Translations under genes and position numbers: made by a program
The notes under the pieces: model-generated
Databases searched by the model: none
The model's input: the letters and a program-made list of their open reading frames with translations, nothing else
What the model was told of the DNA's origin: nothing
Shown: piece by piece, positions 11,235-21,099 of the stretch
Layout: each line of letters starts with the position of its first letter
Position numbering within the stretch: position 1 is the first letter of the stretch
DNA from: Albugo candida
Taxonomy: Eukaryota; Oomycota; Peronosporomycetes; Albuginales; Albuginaceae
Reading direction: 5' to 3'
Assembly (NCBI GenBank): GCA_905220665.1
Contig: CAJNAR010000013.1
Span: forward strand, 186,001 to 250,000
DNA length: 64,000 bases

Positions 11235-14200
11235 ATGTCATCGACCTCAGAAGATCCATCGAGTTCATCCGTATCTTCAGAGGAACATGATTCATCGAGC
11301 TCAAGCGATTCCAGGCGCCTCCGCAGTCAGTCGAAACCTCCCATAGAGCGCGAGCGTCAGTTTGACTTGTTTCGAGAACGAAATTGGGTCTTACCGACCC
11401 CAAGTCAAGTAATTCGATCTGGTCGAGCTCGAGGCTTTTGCCTGCAGATCATATCGCTCGAGGATGTTCCCGTTCCAACGATCATCCCTTTAGTGGAGCC
11501 TCATGAAACAGAAGCGCGATGGCCATCTATTTGGACGATAGGTTTCCATGTATCGTTGTTTCACATTGTCTCTCGTCGATTCTTTGGGAATACATGGGTG
11601 AGTCCGTCTTATCCTATCGCTTCTACCGACATTTCGGAGCTTCAACAGAATCCCACACAAACGCTCAAATCTGTGCTTTCGTCTATGACGCTCGAAAGCC
11701 AGGTATACTGTGTAAGCGATATTTGCGATCCAAATTGCTACGTCATTTTGGAAATCGTCTTGACCGAAAAGGACGCACACACGAATGTTCCCATCGCGGC
11801 TTCTGGTTGTGGGTGGACTGCAATCCCTATCTTCACATTACTCGCGAGTCAAGAAAATGTGTCTGTTAACGCATCCATTTTCACCAAAAGCCCGAGAATT
11901 CTTTGGGAACTCACGGATCAAGACAAAGGACATTTTGTATGGGATCGTCTGAAACAGCATCCAGGGTCGACGTTGCTGTACAAAATCCACGAAAAAGCTT
12001 CACTCGCGTCGCGGGAGGGTCAGTCACTAATTCGGCCAAACGAATGGATTGGGCCGCAAGACACAATCGTCGGGCTTCGGTCTGAATTGCTCGATGAGAA
12101 CATGCTCAATCTGGCAGAATCGTTTCCATTGATCATTCGAGCAGCTCACGTACTTGTGAATGCCCGAAAGGAGCTAGAAATCGACTTGATTGAGCGCTTA
12201 CGACTTAGTCGACTAGCAGATGCTTCCTCGAGATTTCAGGGAGCGAGTCTTCAGGGCGAAATTTCAGCTCGAAATATGAAGCTCGGGATTCATAATGGAA
12301 GGCGATTTCGGTCCAAAATGATCGTCGTCCCGTTAAAGACGAATAATATTGACTCCGATATGCTTGAGTGTGTGCCGACAGCATCCAAGTTGTCGGGTTA
12401 TTGCTTGCATCCGCTTATGGCGCTTGTAGTGGTGGTTCAATTCACTGTCCATTTTCGGGTAATTTGGTCGGAGAAAAAGAAACAGCAAGCACTTCGAGCT
12501 GCCAAACAAGCGGCGCCTATACCTTTACCAGAACAAGATACCACAACTGTGACAGTGGGAGCCCGAGCGGTCATTCTATCGGACGGTCAGACACTTGAAA
12601 CTGGAAATATGATGATTGATCTCCACGCTGGAGCGTCCTGCAGGCCATACACGGACACGGCAATTTATATTTCTGAGACGCAAGCAAAAGCTTATTCACC
12701 GCTTTTTACAGATTCAATTCAACACATTGGCTCAGTGACTTTAGAAATCCTTCCGCCTGTGCAAAAGAATTCCCCAGTTAAAGTGACGCCACGCCAAAAA
12801 GCTTCAGAAAAATTCCCTTCGGTCTGTTTGTCACCACCAAAGCCCATTCCGACTCTCAGTCGTGCGACGAAAGCCACTCTTGCTCGCTTCGGTGTGGTAG
12901 ATCGTGCGAGAGCCAATGCATCACTGGAAAAAAATATCGAGGCCGAACTCGCTGATATAAAAACTCGACACGAAATTCGATTCCATTTTGCTGCCATCCG
13001 ACCCACAAGTCTTTTACAAACCGATCACTGCATCTCACTCTCCTTCCAGTTTTTCCGATTCCCACCATCTCATACAGAACACATGAGTCTTCACCCACTT
13101 GGAAAAGAGTGTGAAAATACGACATTCCTTCTATGTGAGCCAGAAAGCACTCAACCATCCGCGCCGCTGGAATTTGATATTGACACCGTGGACGGTGATC
13201 GATCAGAAGCATACACATTTGCATCTTATCTGCTACATAAAAAGTTGATGATCGACGTCTGGGATGTCCCTAGTGGAATGCAGCTCGGGTCATGTTACCT
13301 TCCTCTGCATCCGTTGATGAGACAAGGCTCAGACCACGCGAAATTCCAGGCTGAGATTGATATCAAGGAACCAGTAGCGAGAATATGGGATCGGAATGGC
13401 GGTGGATTAAGACCGATTGATGTTGGAGCGTATGTACGAGGGGAGACAACGAAAACGATTGCAAAGCTGCAAATCCTAATGAGTAATTTTGGAGTCCACA
13501 CAAGCCGTCTCGGGCGATTTGACGAAAAGAAAAGGATACCTGAGCCAATACAACCGATAAAGCAGCGAACCATAGCAAAATCTGTGGTAAGTGATCAGAT
13601 GGATTTCTATCAGGAACAAGTCAATTCGTGTCGGACGGGAAAGGATTCGGGAGCGAGCGATTTCATTTCAGAACGTGAGCTTGAGCTTTTGTGTAAGTAT
13701 TTTGATGTCACTGAGGATGAAAAAATTCCATGTGATTTGGAGCGTAAATGTGGGCTGGTGGCGTTATTATCGCTCGAATCTCAGCCTTGCGAGTCTGAAG
13801 CCGAATGTGAAGTGTCTGAAGGATCTACTGAGCAACAAGGTGAAGGCATTAATGAGCTCAGCCGGATACTGCGGCATTTGGTGTTGGAAGCAAAGGAACA
13901 TGGAGTCGATCTGGAGACTTCATTTGCTCATTTTGATCCCGAAAAACGAAATGAAGTGACATTCGAATCGTTTGCTGATAGAATAACACGACTAGGTAGC
14001 GCATTCGGCAGATTTAAACGGGCGGAACTGGAGGCTCTGGCAGCTAAGATCGCTTCCAAGGGCCTCAACACACTCCGATTCGAGGATTTTCGAGTCTTTG
14101 TCGAAGATAAAGTCGCTACGGATGAGCCAAAACAGAAAACAGAATGCCTCCGCACTGCGGTGAAGTCCGAAATCAAGCGTCTGGAGCTGCATTCTAATCC

Positions 14201-16073
14201 GAAAATTCGCGCAATTCAGTTAAAAATACGAAACGCCGCGTTGGATGCTTACAAACGAGGAATCATTCCTCTTGCTCTTCTCTCAAAGTATATTGAGCAC
14301 CGAATAAGCGATAAATGGCTTTTGAAGGTGGAATTTATTGAATTTTTACGAGAGCTTGGACTCGCTATTCAATCCGAGAAAACATTTTCCTCCGGTCCGG
14401 TACCATCCACACAAGAAGACAGCGCGATAAGAGTTACCACACGGCTCCATGATCCTTTATATGCTCGTCAACTAGCTAGATTGGCAAATTATCGACGCCA
14501 TATTACCTCGTCGAGGCCCACAAAGTCGCCAAATCAAGTTGCTGGAAACTGTCTAAATTCGGACGAAATCAATCAATTTGCACATCAAAAAGAGGAACTC
14601 AAACGTGTCGTTGCAGGCTATCGCGACGGATATAAGAAATCATTGGCGTATTCTCTTCTCAAAGCTCAGACAACAATCGAGATAACTTTGTGTCCCAGTT
14701 TTGGCGCATTGTTATTCTTCGAATTGCCATTAGGAAATCCGTATGATCAAGCTGAACGATTTCGCGTAGAAATGAGCGTACAGCCTGACGATCCTGCGTT
14801 AGACATTGACATTGTTCGTGATGCAACTGAGTGGGCTTTTTTGAGGAAGCAATTTCCCAATGCATCATGGAGTCAAAATCGCAATCCGAAACAGTCTCCT
14901 ATTCAACCCGTTGAAAAAGACATGATAGACAATGAAAACGAGCTCCTTCTAGAGTCTAATGATCAAGTACAAATCCCGTTCCGGCTTCGATGGCTTTCCG
15001 AGCAACCAACTAATGTGCCTGAGCTCGTTATACAATTAAAGTCCTGCACGCATCGTCACGTAATCGCACGGTACCAAATTCAGCTATCCGTAAAACGCTT
15101 TATTTGTGACCGCGTTTTTCGTTTTCAGCACACGACATCGAATGTTTGGCACGCACAATTTCGAATACAGCCCAATAAAGTTGTTGTGTGTATGGATAGA
15201 AGTGTTGTGATCGAGAATCCATCATCCAATCCAAGCAATACGCTTGCCAAACACAATTTGATATCACTGAAATGTCGACTGAGTACATGTCCCTCTATAA
15301 AATCCTTTCATGTAATTCTGTACCACGACACATTTTGTGCTGCAATCTTTGAAATTTGGCAAATTCGCATTCAAATCATGCATCAAGTCAGTCTTCAGGC
15401 AACATTGGGTCAACCAGCTTACATCGATCTACTGCTATCAGATGTATCGCGAAATGACGATTTGAATCGATTAGTACGATGTTATTCCTTATCGAAAAGA
15501 GAGTTGGTGTTTTCTCCACAAACATTTCAACTATTTGATGCTGGTGGTCGTGTGGAATGCCAATTCTGCTGTCTGGAGTGGACCCAGGAAACGCAAGAGA
15601 GTTTCGGTCGTTCTGAGAATGGGCAGCCATTTCTCGTTGTGATTATTCACCTTGTAGATATTCGATCGCTCCATATCGTTCAAGCTTGGAAGTTAAACGT
15701 GTTTCTAGCGTTACCAGCCGTCACGAAGCAATACGAGTTGTTGCTTTCTCAGCAAGAAGAAGGGAGTCGACCTGTTCAAAAGAAAATCGCTTATACGAAT
15801 CCGTGGGAGTATCAGCAAACATTACTTCTTCGTTCGTCTGACCCGACTTTGATGATCGCTCGAGAACGTGTCATTCACGTGTTACCGCGACAGAAAATAT
15901 TTCTTCGTCTGGTTTTTCCATCACGTCTGAATGCACAGGAGAGAGAATGCAGTGAAGGATTGCGAGATAAAATACATGCGTCGCCATTAACGGTGTATTT
16001 ATTTCTGCTCAGCGAAGAGATACGGCAACAAGAGGAATGCCTCCGATTTAAATTAAGCTATATGGACCCTTAA
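11235..16073 (+). CDS. NPHP4: Nephrocystin-4 homologue (ciliary transition zone)
   Basis: NPHP4 is a scaffold of the ciliary transition zone that gates entry to the flagellum. The intronless frame encodes 1,612 residues from the ATG at 11235; the frame is open further upstream, but that part overlaps RAD9. A Ser-rich N-terminus is followed by C2-like segments, GVHNGRRFRS-like and RPIDVG-like stretches. The strongest match is the C-terminal region: VCDRVFRFQH-like, KIAYTNPWEYQQTLLLRSSD and LPRQKIFLRLVFPSR, which align with human NPHP4. At about residues 895-960 sits a pair of EF-hand-like helices (HFDPEKRNEVTFESFADRI, then LNTLRFEDFRVFVEDK) that I do not recall from animal NPHP4; the loop lacks the final acidic residue. 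The 3' part of this gene is the left edge of the triplicated block downstream. Confidence 0.88.
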   Translation: MSSTSEDPSSSSVSSEEHDSSSSSDSRRLRSQSKPPIERERQFDLFRERNWVLPTPSQVIRSGRARGFCLQIISLEDVPVPTIIPLVEPHETEARWPSIWTIGFHVSLFHIVSRRFFGNTWVSPSYPIASTDISELQQNPTQTLKSVLSSMTLESQVYCVSDICDPNCYVILEIVLTEKDAHTNVPIAASGCGWTAIPIFTLLASQENVSVNASIFTKSPRILWELTDQDKGHFVWDRLKQHPGSTLLYKIHEKASLASREGQSLIRPNEWIGPQDTIVGLRSELLDENMLNLAESFPLIIRAAHVLVNARKELEIDLIERLRLSRLADASSRFQGASLQGEISARNMKLGIHNGRRFRSKMIVVPLKTNNIDSDMLECVPTASKLSGYCLHPLMALVVVVQFTVHFRVIWSEKKKQQALRAAKQAAPIPLPEQDTTTVTVGARAVILSDGQTLETGNMMIDLHAGASCRPYTDTAIYISETQAKAYSPLFTDSIQHIGSVTLEILPPVQKNSPVKVTPRQKASEKFPSVCLSPPKPIPTLSRATKATLARFGVVDRARANASLEKNIEAELADIKTRHEIRFHFAAIRPTSLLQTDHCISLSFQFFRFPPSHTEHMSLHPLGKECENTTFLLCEPESTQPSAPLEFDIDTVDGDRSEAYTFASYLLHKKLMIDVWDVPSGMQLGSCYLPLHPLMRQGSDHAKFQAEIDIKEPVARIWDRNGGGLRPIDVGAYVRGETTKTIAKLQILMSNFGVHTSRLGRFDEKKRIPEPIQPIKQRTIAKSVVSDQMDFYQEQVNSCRTGKDSGASDFISERELELLCKYFDVTEDEKIPCDLERKCGLVALLSLESQPCESEAECEVSEGSTEQQGEGINELSRILRHLVLEAKEHGVDLETSFAHFDPEKRNEVTFESFADRITRLGSAFGRFKRAELEALAAKIASKGLNTLRFEDFRVFVEDKVATDEPKQKTECLRTAVKSEIKRLELHSNPKIRAIQLKIRNAALDAYKRGIIPLALLSKYIEHRISDKWLLKVEFIEFLRELGLAIQSEKTFSSGPVPSTQEDSAIRVTTRLHDPLYARQLARLANYRRHITSSRPTKSPNQVAGNCLNSDEINQFAHQKEELKRVVAGYRDGYKKSLAYSLLKAQTTIEITLCPSFGALLFFELPLGNPYDQAERFRVEMSVQPDDPALDIDIVRDATEWAFLRKQFPNASWSQNRNPKQSPIQPVEKDMIDNENELLLESNDQVQIPFRLRWLSEQPTNVPELVIQLKSCTHRHVIARYQIQLSVKRFICDRVFRFQHTTSNVWHAQFRIQPNKVVVCMDRSVVIENPSSNPSNTLAKHNLISLKCRLSTCPSIKSFHVILYHDTFCAAIFEIWQIRIQIMHQVSLQATLGQPAYIDLLLSDVSRNDDLNRLVRCYSLSKRELVFSPQTFQLFDAGGRVECQFCCLEWTQETQESFGRSENGQPFLVVIIHLVDIRSLHIVQAWKLNVFLALPAVTKQYELLLSQQEEGSRPVQKKIAYTNPWEYQQTLLLRSSDPTLMIARERVIHVLPRQKIFLRLVFPSRLNAQERECSEGLRDKIHASPLTVYLFLLSEEIRQQEECLRFKLSYMDP

Positions 16074-16215
16074 AGATTATCTCGCAGTTGAAATTCGTCA
16101 ACATTTGGGCATTTATCTCAATTCTTCGATTGTCCTGATATACAACATCACGCCTGATGAGTTAAATTCCTTGTACTAATACACGCGAGATTGGAAGGCA
16201 GTGAACGACTCGAGT

Positions 16216-16731
16216 ATGGCAGAGTCAGGAGCGACATTTCTTGTGCTCGGCGATACAGATGAGTGCAGACGGGACGAGCCTAGCGATTACAGCGACAAAA
16301 GCATAAAGACGGTAATACAGCTTTTAGAAATGTAGAAAGCCGCACTCGAGTCACCTTTACACGAACTTGAGTGAGGAATGAGATGCACCGATTGCCAAGA
16401 ACCGGCTTTTTGGTGCACTTGCATTCCTTCCATGGTTAAATTTTCCGAACGTCTTTCATTTTCGCAAAAACCTTATGGATGCCACTCGGGATCCACAAGC
16501 AATAATGTGCAAGTTTGCTCTGACCTTACTTGTGCCTTGCACGTTCAGCTGATTGTGTTTTGAATTGAGGCAGGGGTGCGTCGATCGTTTATAGGTGGCT
16601 GCTTCGTCATTTTGGTCTGTGCTATTTGAATCTTGATTTATCTGGTCAAGTGGGGAGTCTATGACTGTAACATACTTCTTTTAAGCATTACAGATACCGA
16701 ATTGTCTGAAGGATGGGGACGTTATGAGTAA
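16216..16731 (+). pseudogene. Broken PEN-2 copy, unit 1
   Basis: This copy starts with an ATG at 16216 and the same N-terminal segment (FLVLGDTDECRRDE) as the intact gene in unit 3. A stop follows at 16333-16335, after MAESGATFLVLGDTD plus 24 residues. Downstream, the membrane segment FGALAFLPWLNFPNVFHFRK is still recognisable but shifted in frame, with the conserved FGG reduced to FGA. The second exon homologue (GVRRSFIGGCF) carries another in-frame stop. It cannot encode a working gamma-secretase subunit. Confidence 0.8.
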
Positions 16732-16922
16732 TTAAGATGTCAAAATCTCTTTCATCTATTATTTAAAAAGTCATGCACCATTGTCTATCAGACAAAACAC
16801 TAGGCATTTATATTATGTGCTACACGACATGATCAGTCTAGCGGACATGTTTGTTATTTGTTTTCGCCAAGCTATTCATAATGTGTTGCGAGTAATTGTT
16901 CCGCATTGGAGCTTCTTGAGCT

Positions 16923-17315
16923 TCAGTCTGACGAATTTTTCGTAAATTTTCCTGAGAATTCTTTATACTCTTTTGAGTTATAAACTGGTTCAAATATACT
17001 TTTCAAATGAGCAACCGCAACCGGATCGGCTACATTACTTGATCTTGTCTTCGGTTTGTGATTGCAGGGGTCTTGTATCTTCCCTGTTAAAGACATACTT
17101 GTTGACGGTGCATTATCTCCAGCTGGAAGTAACTTCCGAACTCTCAGTTTATGACCAGACACATTAACCTTTTTGGGTGCAATGGATGGATGTTGTCTCT
17201 CTTGCCCTTCAACAGCTAAGATCAGGAAAGGATCCTCCGCTTGGATGGTTGGAGGCTGGTGCAAGTGCAGAAAAAGCGTTGCACCGATAGAAGTAAAGGC
17301 ACGCCCGAATTTCAT
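16923..17315 (-). CDS. Small secreted protein, candidate effector (copy 1)
   Basis: This open frame of 130 residues has no recognised family. The ATG at 17315 opens a clear signal peptide (MKFGRAFTSIGATLFLHLHQ, cleavage probably after PPTIQA). The mature part is basic and Ser/Lys-rich, with a block KLRVRKLLPAGDNAP near residue 58 that matches KPRFRKLFPAGAKGS in copy 2. Signal peptide and block are shared; the C-termini differ. It lies antisense to its neighbours in unit 1 of the triplicated block, between a dead PEN-2 copy and a dead TBC fragment. Four CACGTG hexamers lie upstream, one of them only 3 bp before the ATG. Staying open while both neighbours decayed argues for selection. The effector role is inference from secretion, small size and duplication in a presumed plant pathogen. 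Confidence 0.6.
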   Translation of the reverse strand: MKFGRAFTSIGATLFLHLHQPPTIQAEDPFLILAVEGQERQHPSIAPKKVNVSGHKLRVRKLLPAGDNAPSTSMSLTGKIQDPCNHKPKTRSSNVADPVAVAHLKSIFEPVYNSKEYKEFSGKFTKNSSD

Positions 17316-17358
17316 TGACACGTGTTAATTGACCGATCTATCGAATCTTACAAGATGC

Positions 17359-17540
17359 GACACGTGTTTCGTTTGCACTCCATACACTGTTTTAAGCAAG
17401 CTACTAATTGTCTGACACGTGTTTTGTTAAAACTCCTCAGACTGCTTCAATAGAGCTTCTTATCGTCTGACCCGTGCTTTGTTAAAACTCCTCAGACTGC
17501 TTTAACAGAGCTGCTAGTTGTCTGACACGTGTTTCGTTTA
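17359..17540. repeat. 55-bp tandem repeat with CACGTG palindromes upstream of secreted gene 1
   Basis: Three exact-period 55-bp units start at 17359, 17414 and 17469, followed by a partial fourth unit at 17524. Each begins GACACGTGTTTYGTT or a close variant (the third reads GACCCGTGC). CACGTG occurs at 17361, 17416 and 17526, and again at 17319 beside the ATG of the minus-strand secreted-protein gene. The array thus lies in that gene's promoter. I see no equivalent array in units 2 and 3. Confidence 0.85.
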
Positions 17541-17574
17541 CATAATATGGGTGGGTTAAGTTTTAACCGCCTAA

Positions 17575-17745
17575 CTGCGGGGACCGACTGTCTATAGATT
17601 TTGTTAATTAGAATTTACAAACCAACACAAAAGAACCATTTTCAAGCAGATTTACTCGGAAGGGCAAGCAGCTCACTGAATTAATGAATTTGAAAGTAGC
17701 AAGTAGGATGACTAGCTCTGTGCATCGAATTTAGGACAGATGCTT
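17575..17745 (+). pseudogene. TBC1D22 5' fragment, unit 1
   Basis: Degenerate match to the first exon of the TBC gene at about 23405-23540. Shared words include TTCAAGCRGRTTT, GGRMAARMAGCTCAC and TAGCTCYRTGCATC. There is no useful frame. It marks the right end of unit 1. Confidence 0.6.
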
Positions 17746-17834
17746 GTTCCAATTGCGACTGGACTGTCCGAATTCGAAATGTAGGCGTCTATAGTAGCAT
17801 TTAGAAAGATTGGGCAGAGTTATGTAATCAAGTT

Positions 17835-18650
17835 AGTGCTATACGCGTCACTTCGTTAAGTCTTTCACGCATCGTCATGTACTCGGACGCTACTACACCC
17901 ACTTGTCCATGAAACAGCTCATTTGTGACTACCTTTTTCTTTTCAGCACACGCCATCAAATGTTTGGCATGCACAATTTTCAATTTACCCCATCAAATTG
18001 TTATCAGCACGGATGGAAGCGTCGTAATCGAATCCTTTCGACCAATCCATGCAATGTGCTTGCCACACACAATATGATGTCCTTGGACGGTCTTCATAGG
18101 GTGCGAATTCTTCCATGATATTCTTTGTTGTCAATACGCCCCAGGACACCTTTGAGTTGCAATATCTGAGGATTGGTAAATTCGTATCTAAATCCTGCAT
18201 CAAGCCAGTCTTCAGGCAAACTGTTCAGTAAGCTTAGATCAATCTAAGTCGGCACTACTAGTTAGTGCATTTTGCAGCGTTTGCCATGCTAAATCCCAAG
18301 GCGTACACAATGGATGCTGTCCACACTTGATTTGTAATGCCTTTACAGAAGCAATGAGTCAGCTAGGAATACAAAACCTGTCTCAATTTCCGCATAACTC
18401 CGTTGTAATGTGATATTACCTCGCAAAGAGTTCAATAAGGAGAGACGAAAGCCGACCGATTTACATGAATCTCGCTTACACAAATTTGTTAGAGTATCAG
18501 CAAACCTCGCTGCTTCAATTCGTCTAATCCAAACTTGATTATCGCTTAGGGACGTGTCATTCACATACTCATCACGTCTGAGTGTGACAGGGAAAAGGAT
18601 GCAATGAGAAATGGCGAGTTGGATGGTATACGCCACCATATGTAGCGCTG
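17835..18650 (+). pseudogene. NPHP4 3' fragment, unit 2
   Basis: This segment aligns with NPHP4 bases of about 15010-15990. Matches include CACGCATCGTCAYGTA, TTATTTGTGACC-like followed by TTTTCAGCACACGMCATC, GAGTATCAGCAAAC and ACGTGTCATTCAC. Many stops and small indels interrupt every frame. It was already a partial copy when it formed and is now decayed. Confidence 0.75.
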
Positions 18651-18825
18651 CTCAATAAACTGATACATCAACAGAAAAATGTCTAAGGTTAGATGAACAA
18701 CACAGACTATAGAAAATCTCGCAGTGCACCGTACATTCGCGTTCGGGCAATTCTCTATAGGTGTGAATGTTCCGATTTGTTGTCGACCGATAAGCGCGAG
18801 ATTGAATGCAGTGAATGAATTGAAC

Positions 18826-19330
18826 ATGGCAGATCCAAGAGAGACATTTCCTGAGCTCAGCGATACAAACGAGTTGAGATAGGACGAGCCCGGCGACTAC
18901 AGTGACAAAGCAATAAAGACGGTAATACAACTTTTGGAAATGTAGAATGCCGCACTCTGTTCAAATTTACACGAAATTGAGTGAGGAATCAGATGCATCG
19001 ATTGCCAACAATTCGCTTTTTGGCGGACTTGCATTGCTTCCATGGTTACATTTTCAAAATGTCTTTCATTATCGCAGATATCTTTGGATGTCATTCAGGA
19101 TCCACAAACAACAATGTCTAAAATTTTGCACTGACTTTACTTGTATCTTGCACCTCTAGCTAGTACATATCGATCGACGCAGGGGTGCCTCGATCGTTTA
19201 TAACTGGCTACTTTGTGACTATGGTCTCTGCTACTTGGATCTTGATATCCCAGCTCTTGTCGAGAGAGGATAGCTGGAACACATTTCGTGCATATTAGAG
19301 ATAAGGAGGCGTATAGAGAATAGAGATGTA
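18826..19330 (+). pseudogene. Broken PEN-2 copy, unit 2
   Basis: The ATG at 18826 is followed by 18 codons (MADPRETFPELSDTNELR) and a stop at 18880-18882. Further on, the membrane segment reads LFGGLALLPWLHFQNVFHYR in another frame, and the second exon homologue reads GVPRSFITGYFVTM before a stop at about 19269. Splice-like sequences around the former intron are still visible (GACGCAG acceptor at 19183). Confidence 0.8.
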
Positions 19331-19460
19331 AGAAGTAAGTCCAATGCGAAATTTGTCGCGTTAAACTTATATGAAAAAAATTGTGTAGCATCGTGCTATG
19401 ATCGATAACACTCAGCTTTCCCAATATGTGATACGTGACATTTTAGTGCAGCAACCACGA

Positions 19461-19967
19461 TTACCTCTCGGGCTGTTTTCGATCACTTGTTTGGTACCAC
19501 AGGATTTGTGACGCAAGCTCTTGCTGCGCTGGTGTCTTCTGAGCTTGAACTTTCATAAGCTCTTTGTAACTAGCCATCTTTTTTTTTGAATCAGAGTGTT
19601 TCGTGCAGATAGCTTCGAATTGATTTCGAACACGATGAACATACCTCTTTGTATCCATTGTATCCGATGAATCGTCAGGCTTACGATCTGAGCTTTGCTT
19701 CGACGTGCCCCTTTTACCGCCTGGTTTTTTGTCTTGTACAGGTTGACTTGTTTTCGATCCTTTAGCTCCAGCTGGAAATAGCTTCCGAAATCTCGGTTTA
19801 TCACCGGACGAGATAGATTCTTTGATGCCAATTAGTGGCTTTGGTTCATGTTGTATTATTGTAGCTAAGCTCGAGTATTCATCCTTCTCAGACGCTTGGA
19901 TGGTAGAAGGCTGGTGAAGGAGCAGAAGCGCTGCACTGATAGAATTAAAAGCACGCAGTGAATTCAT
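19461..19967 (-). CDS. Small secreted protein, candidate effector (copy 2)
   Basis: This paralogue of the 16.9-17.3 kb gene encodes 168 residues from the ATG at 19967; an upstream in-frame ATG at 20015 is unlikely because only the downstream one aligns with copy 1. The signal peptide reads MNSLRAFNSISAALLLLHQP, with cleavage probably after STIQA. The mature protein is strongly basic and hydrophilic, with the shared block KPRFRKLFPAG at about residue 58, then a Lys/Ser/Gly-rich linker (KKPGGKRGTSKQSSDRKPD). A charged helical tail follows, RNQFEAICTKHSDSKKKMAS to LASQILWYQT, and this tail is largely absent from copy 1. There is no cysteine-rich or classical RXLR-dEER pattern. It is intact while the PEN-2, NPHP4 and TBC copies of the same unit are dead. 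Function is unknown. Confidence 0.62.
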   Translation of the reverse strand: MNSLRAFNSISAALLLLHQPSTIQASEKDEYSSLATIIQHEPKPLIGIKESISSGDKPRFRKLFPAGAKGSKTSQPVQDKKPGGKRGTSKQSSDRKPDDSSDTMDTKRYVHRVRNQFEAICTKHSDSKKKMASYKELMKVQAQKTPAQQELASQILWYQTSDRKQPER

Positions 19968-20329
19968 CAATGAGCAGTAATCTAGCTTTTTTCTGAATCG
20001 GTTACATTGAGACATATATTCTTTCTATGCTTATGTGGGTGTGAGTGCAGCCGGGTAACTGCATGGACCATAAAAAATCCAATAGATTCATCAAAATACG
20101 ATCTAGAAGTAGCCATTCCAGCATGAGTTGCATAAAACGAATGCATACATATTACTTGGTGGGTGTCTTTTGCATCAATCCATCCATTCCACCAAATCTT
20201 ACACCCGAAGAGCTGGCTATAGGGACCTGCTTGAAAAAAAAACGTGGTAGCCTGACTTGAAATTGGAGGTCCTGCCTCGTCCACCATGTGTCAGTATGTT
20301 TATCAAGAGGGTGAATCGTAAACTTCGAA

Positions 20330-21055
20330 AAAAAACACTATAAAGTACATTCCATATTTGAGCAGTTTCACTTTCGAAGGCAAAAGATCTCGACATCAAC
20401 CAAGATGTATGATTACTAGTTCTATGCATCAGATTGATGAGTACCTTGCTTGTTTTTCCATGATTGCTCCGCAGATTCTTGAGTAAGTGAAATTAGATGT
20501 GAAATTCACCCAGTGTGTACCGAATAGACTGTCGGTACACAGGGATTGATTGTAGTGATGTAGCTAAGCCAGCTTTTAGCTTCGTCGACGTGCCCTCTGC
20601 CTACTTGATTCTTCAAGTTTATACGTGTTGAACACGACAATTATACCGAAGAGCATCCGCCTACAATCGATTGTATACTTTTCATATTATCATAGAGTAA
20701 AATGCACCTACACCATGCTACCTACGCTCACCTAGTGAAGAGGAAACTAAAAGGCTGTAGATGTCTCAGGACAGCATAAAAGTTTTTGATTTCATAAGCT
20801 TTGTTAAAAGCGAACGCGTGTTAGGGCCCGCAGCAAGTTCTTAGAAATTTCGGTTCTATTTGAGCAGAGCAATTATCACAATAGTTCAAATATGATTTTA
20901 TAGCTTTTGATAAATTGAGCTGGGATTGCTTCCCACGATGGTTCAAGTCAAACACATGGGAGTTACTGCTGCTCTACTCTACTCATTTCCGTATCTTTCA
21001 TTCTGGTACCTTTTAGGAGTACAGTCCGACGACAAAAGGTCGAATTAATTCAAGA
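20330..21055 (+). pseudogene. TBC1D22 5' fragment, unit 2
   Basis: Homologous to about 23500-23990 of the intact TBC gene and somewhat expanded by insertions. Visible matches are TAGTTCTATGCATCAGAT, GAGCAATTATCACARTWGTTC, GGRAGTTACTGCTG and CCGACGAMRAAAGRTCGAA. Stops occur in all frames. It ends at about 21055, where NPHP4-like sequence resumes, so the unit 2/3 junction joins TBC to NPHP4. Confidence 0.75.
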
Positions 21056-21099
21056 CAGAAGTAAGTACATGGAGTTGCTTCGAGGTTTGGTTATATTCC

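Noticed and set aside
17359..17540. CRISPR array
   Set aside because: The 55-bp units are direct repeats without unique spacers, in a eukaryotic genome.
19968..20015. Longer start of secreted gene 2 at 20015
   Set aside because: Only the Met at 19967 aligns with copy 1, and the upstream 16 residues are charged and would hide the signal peptide.
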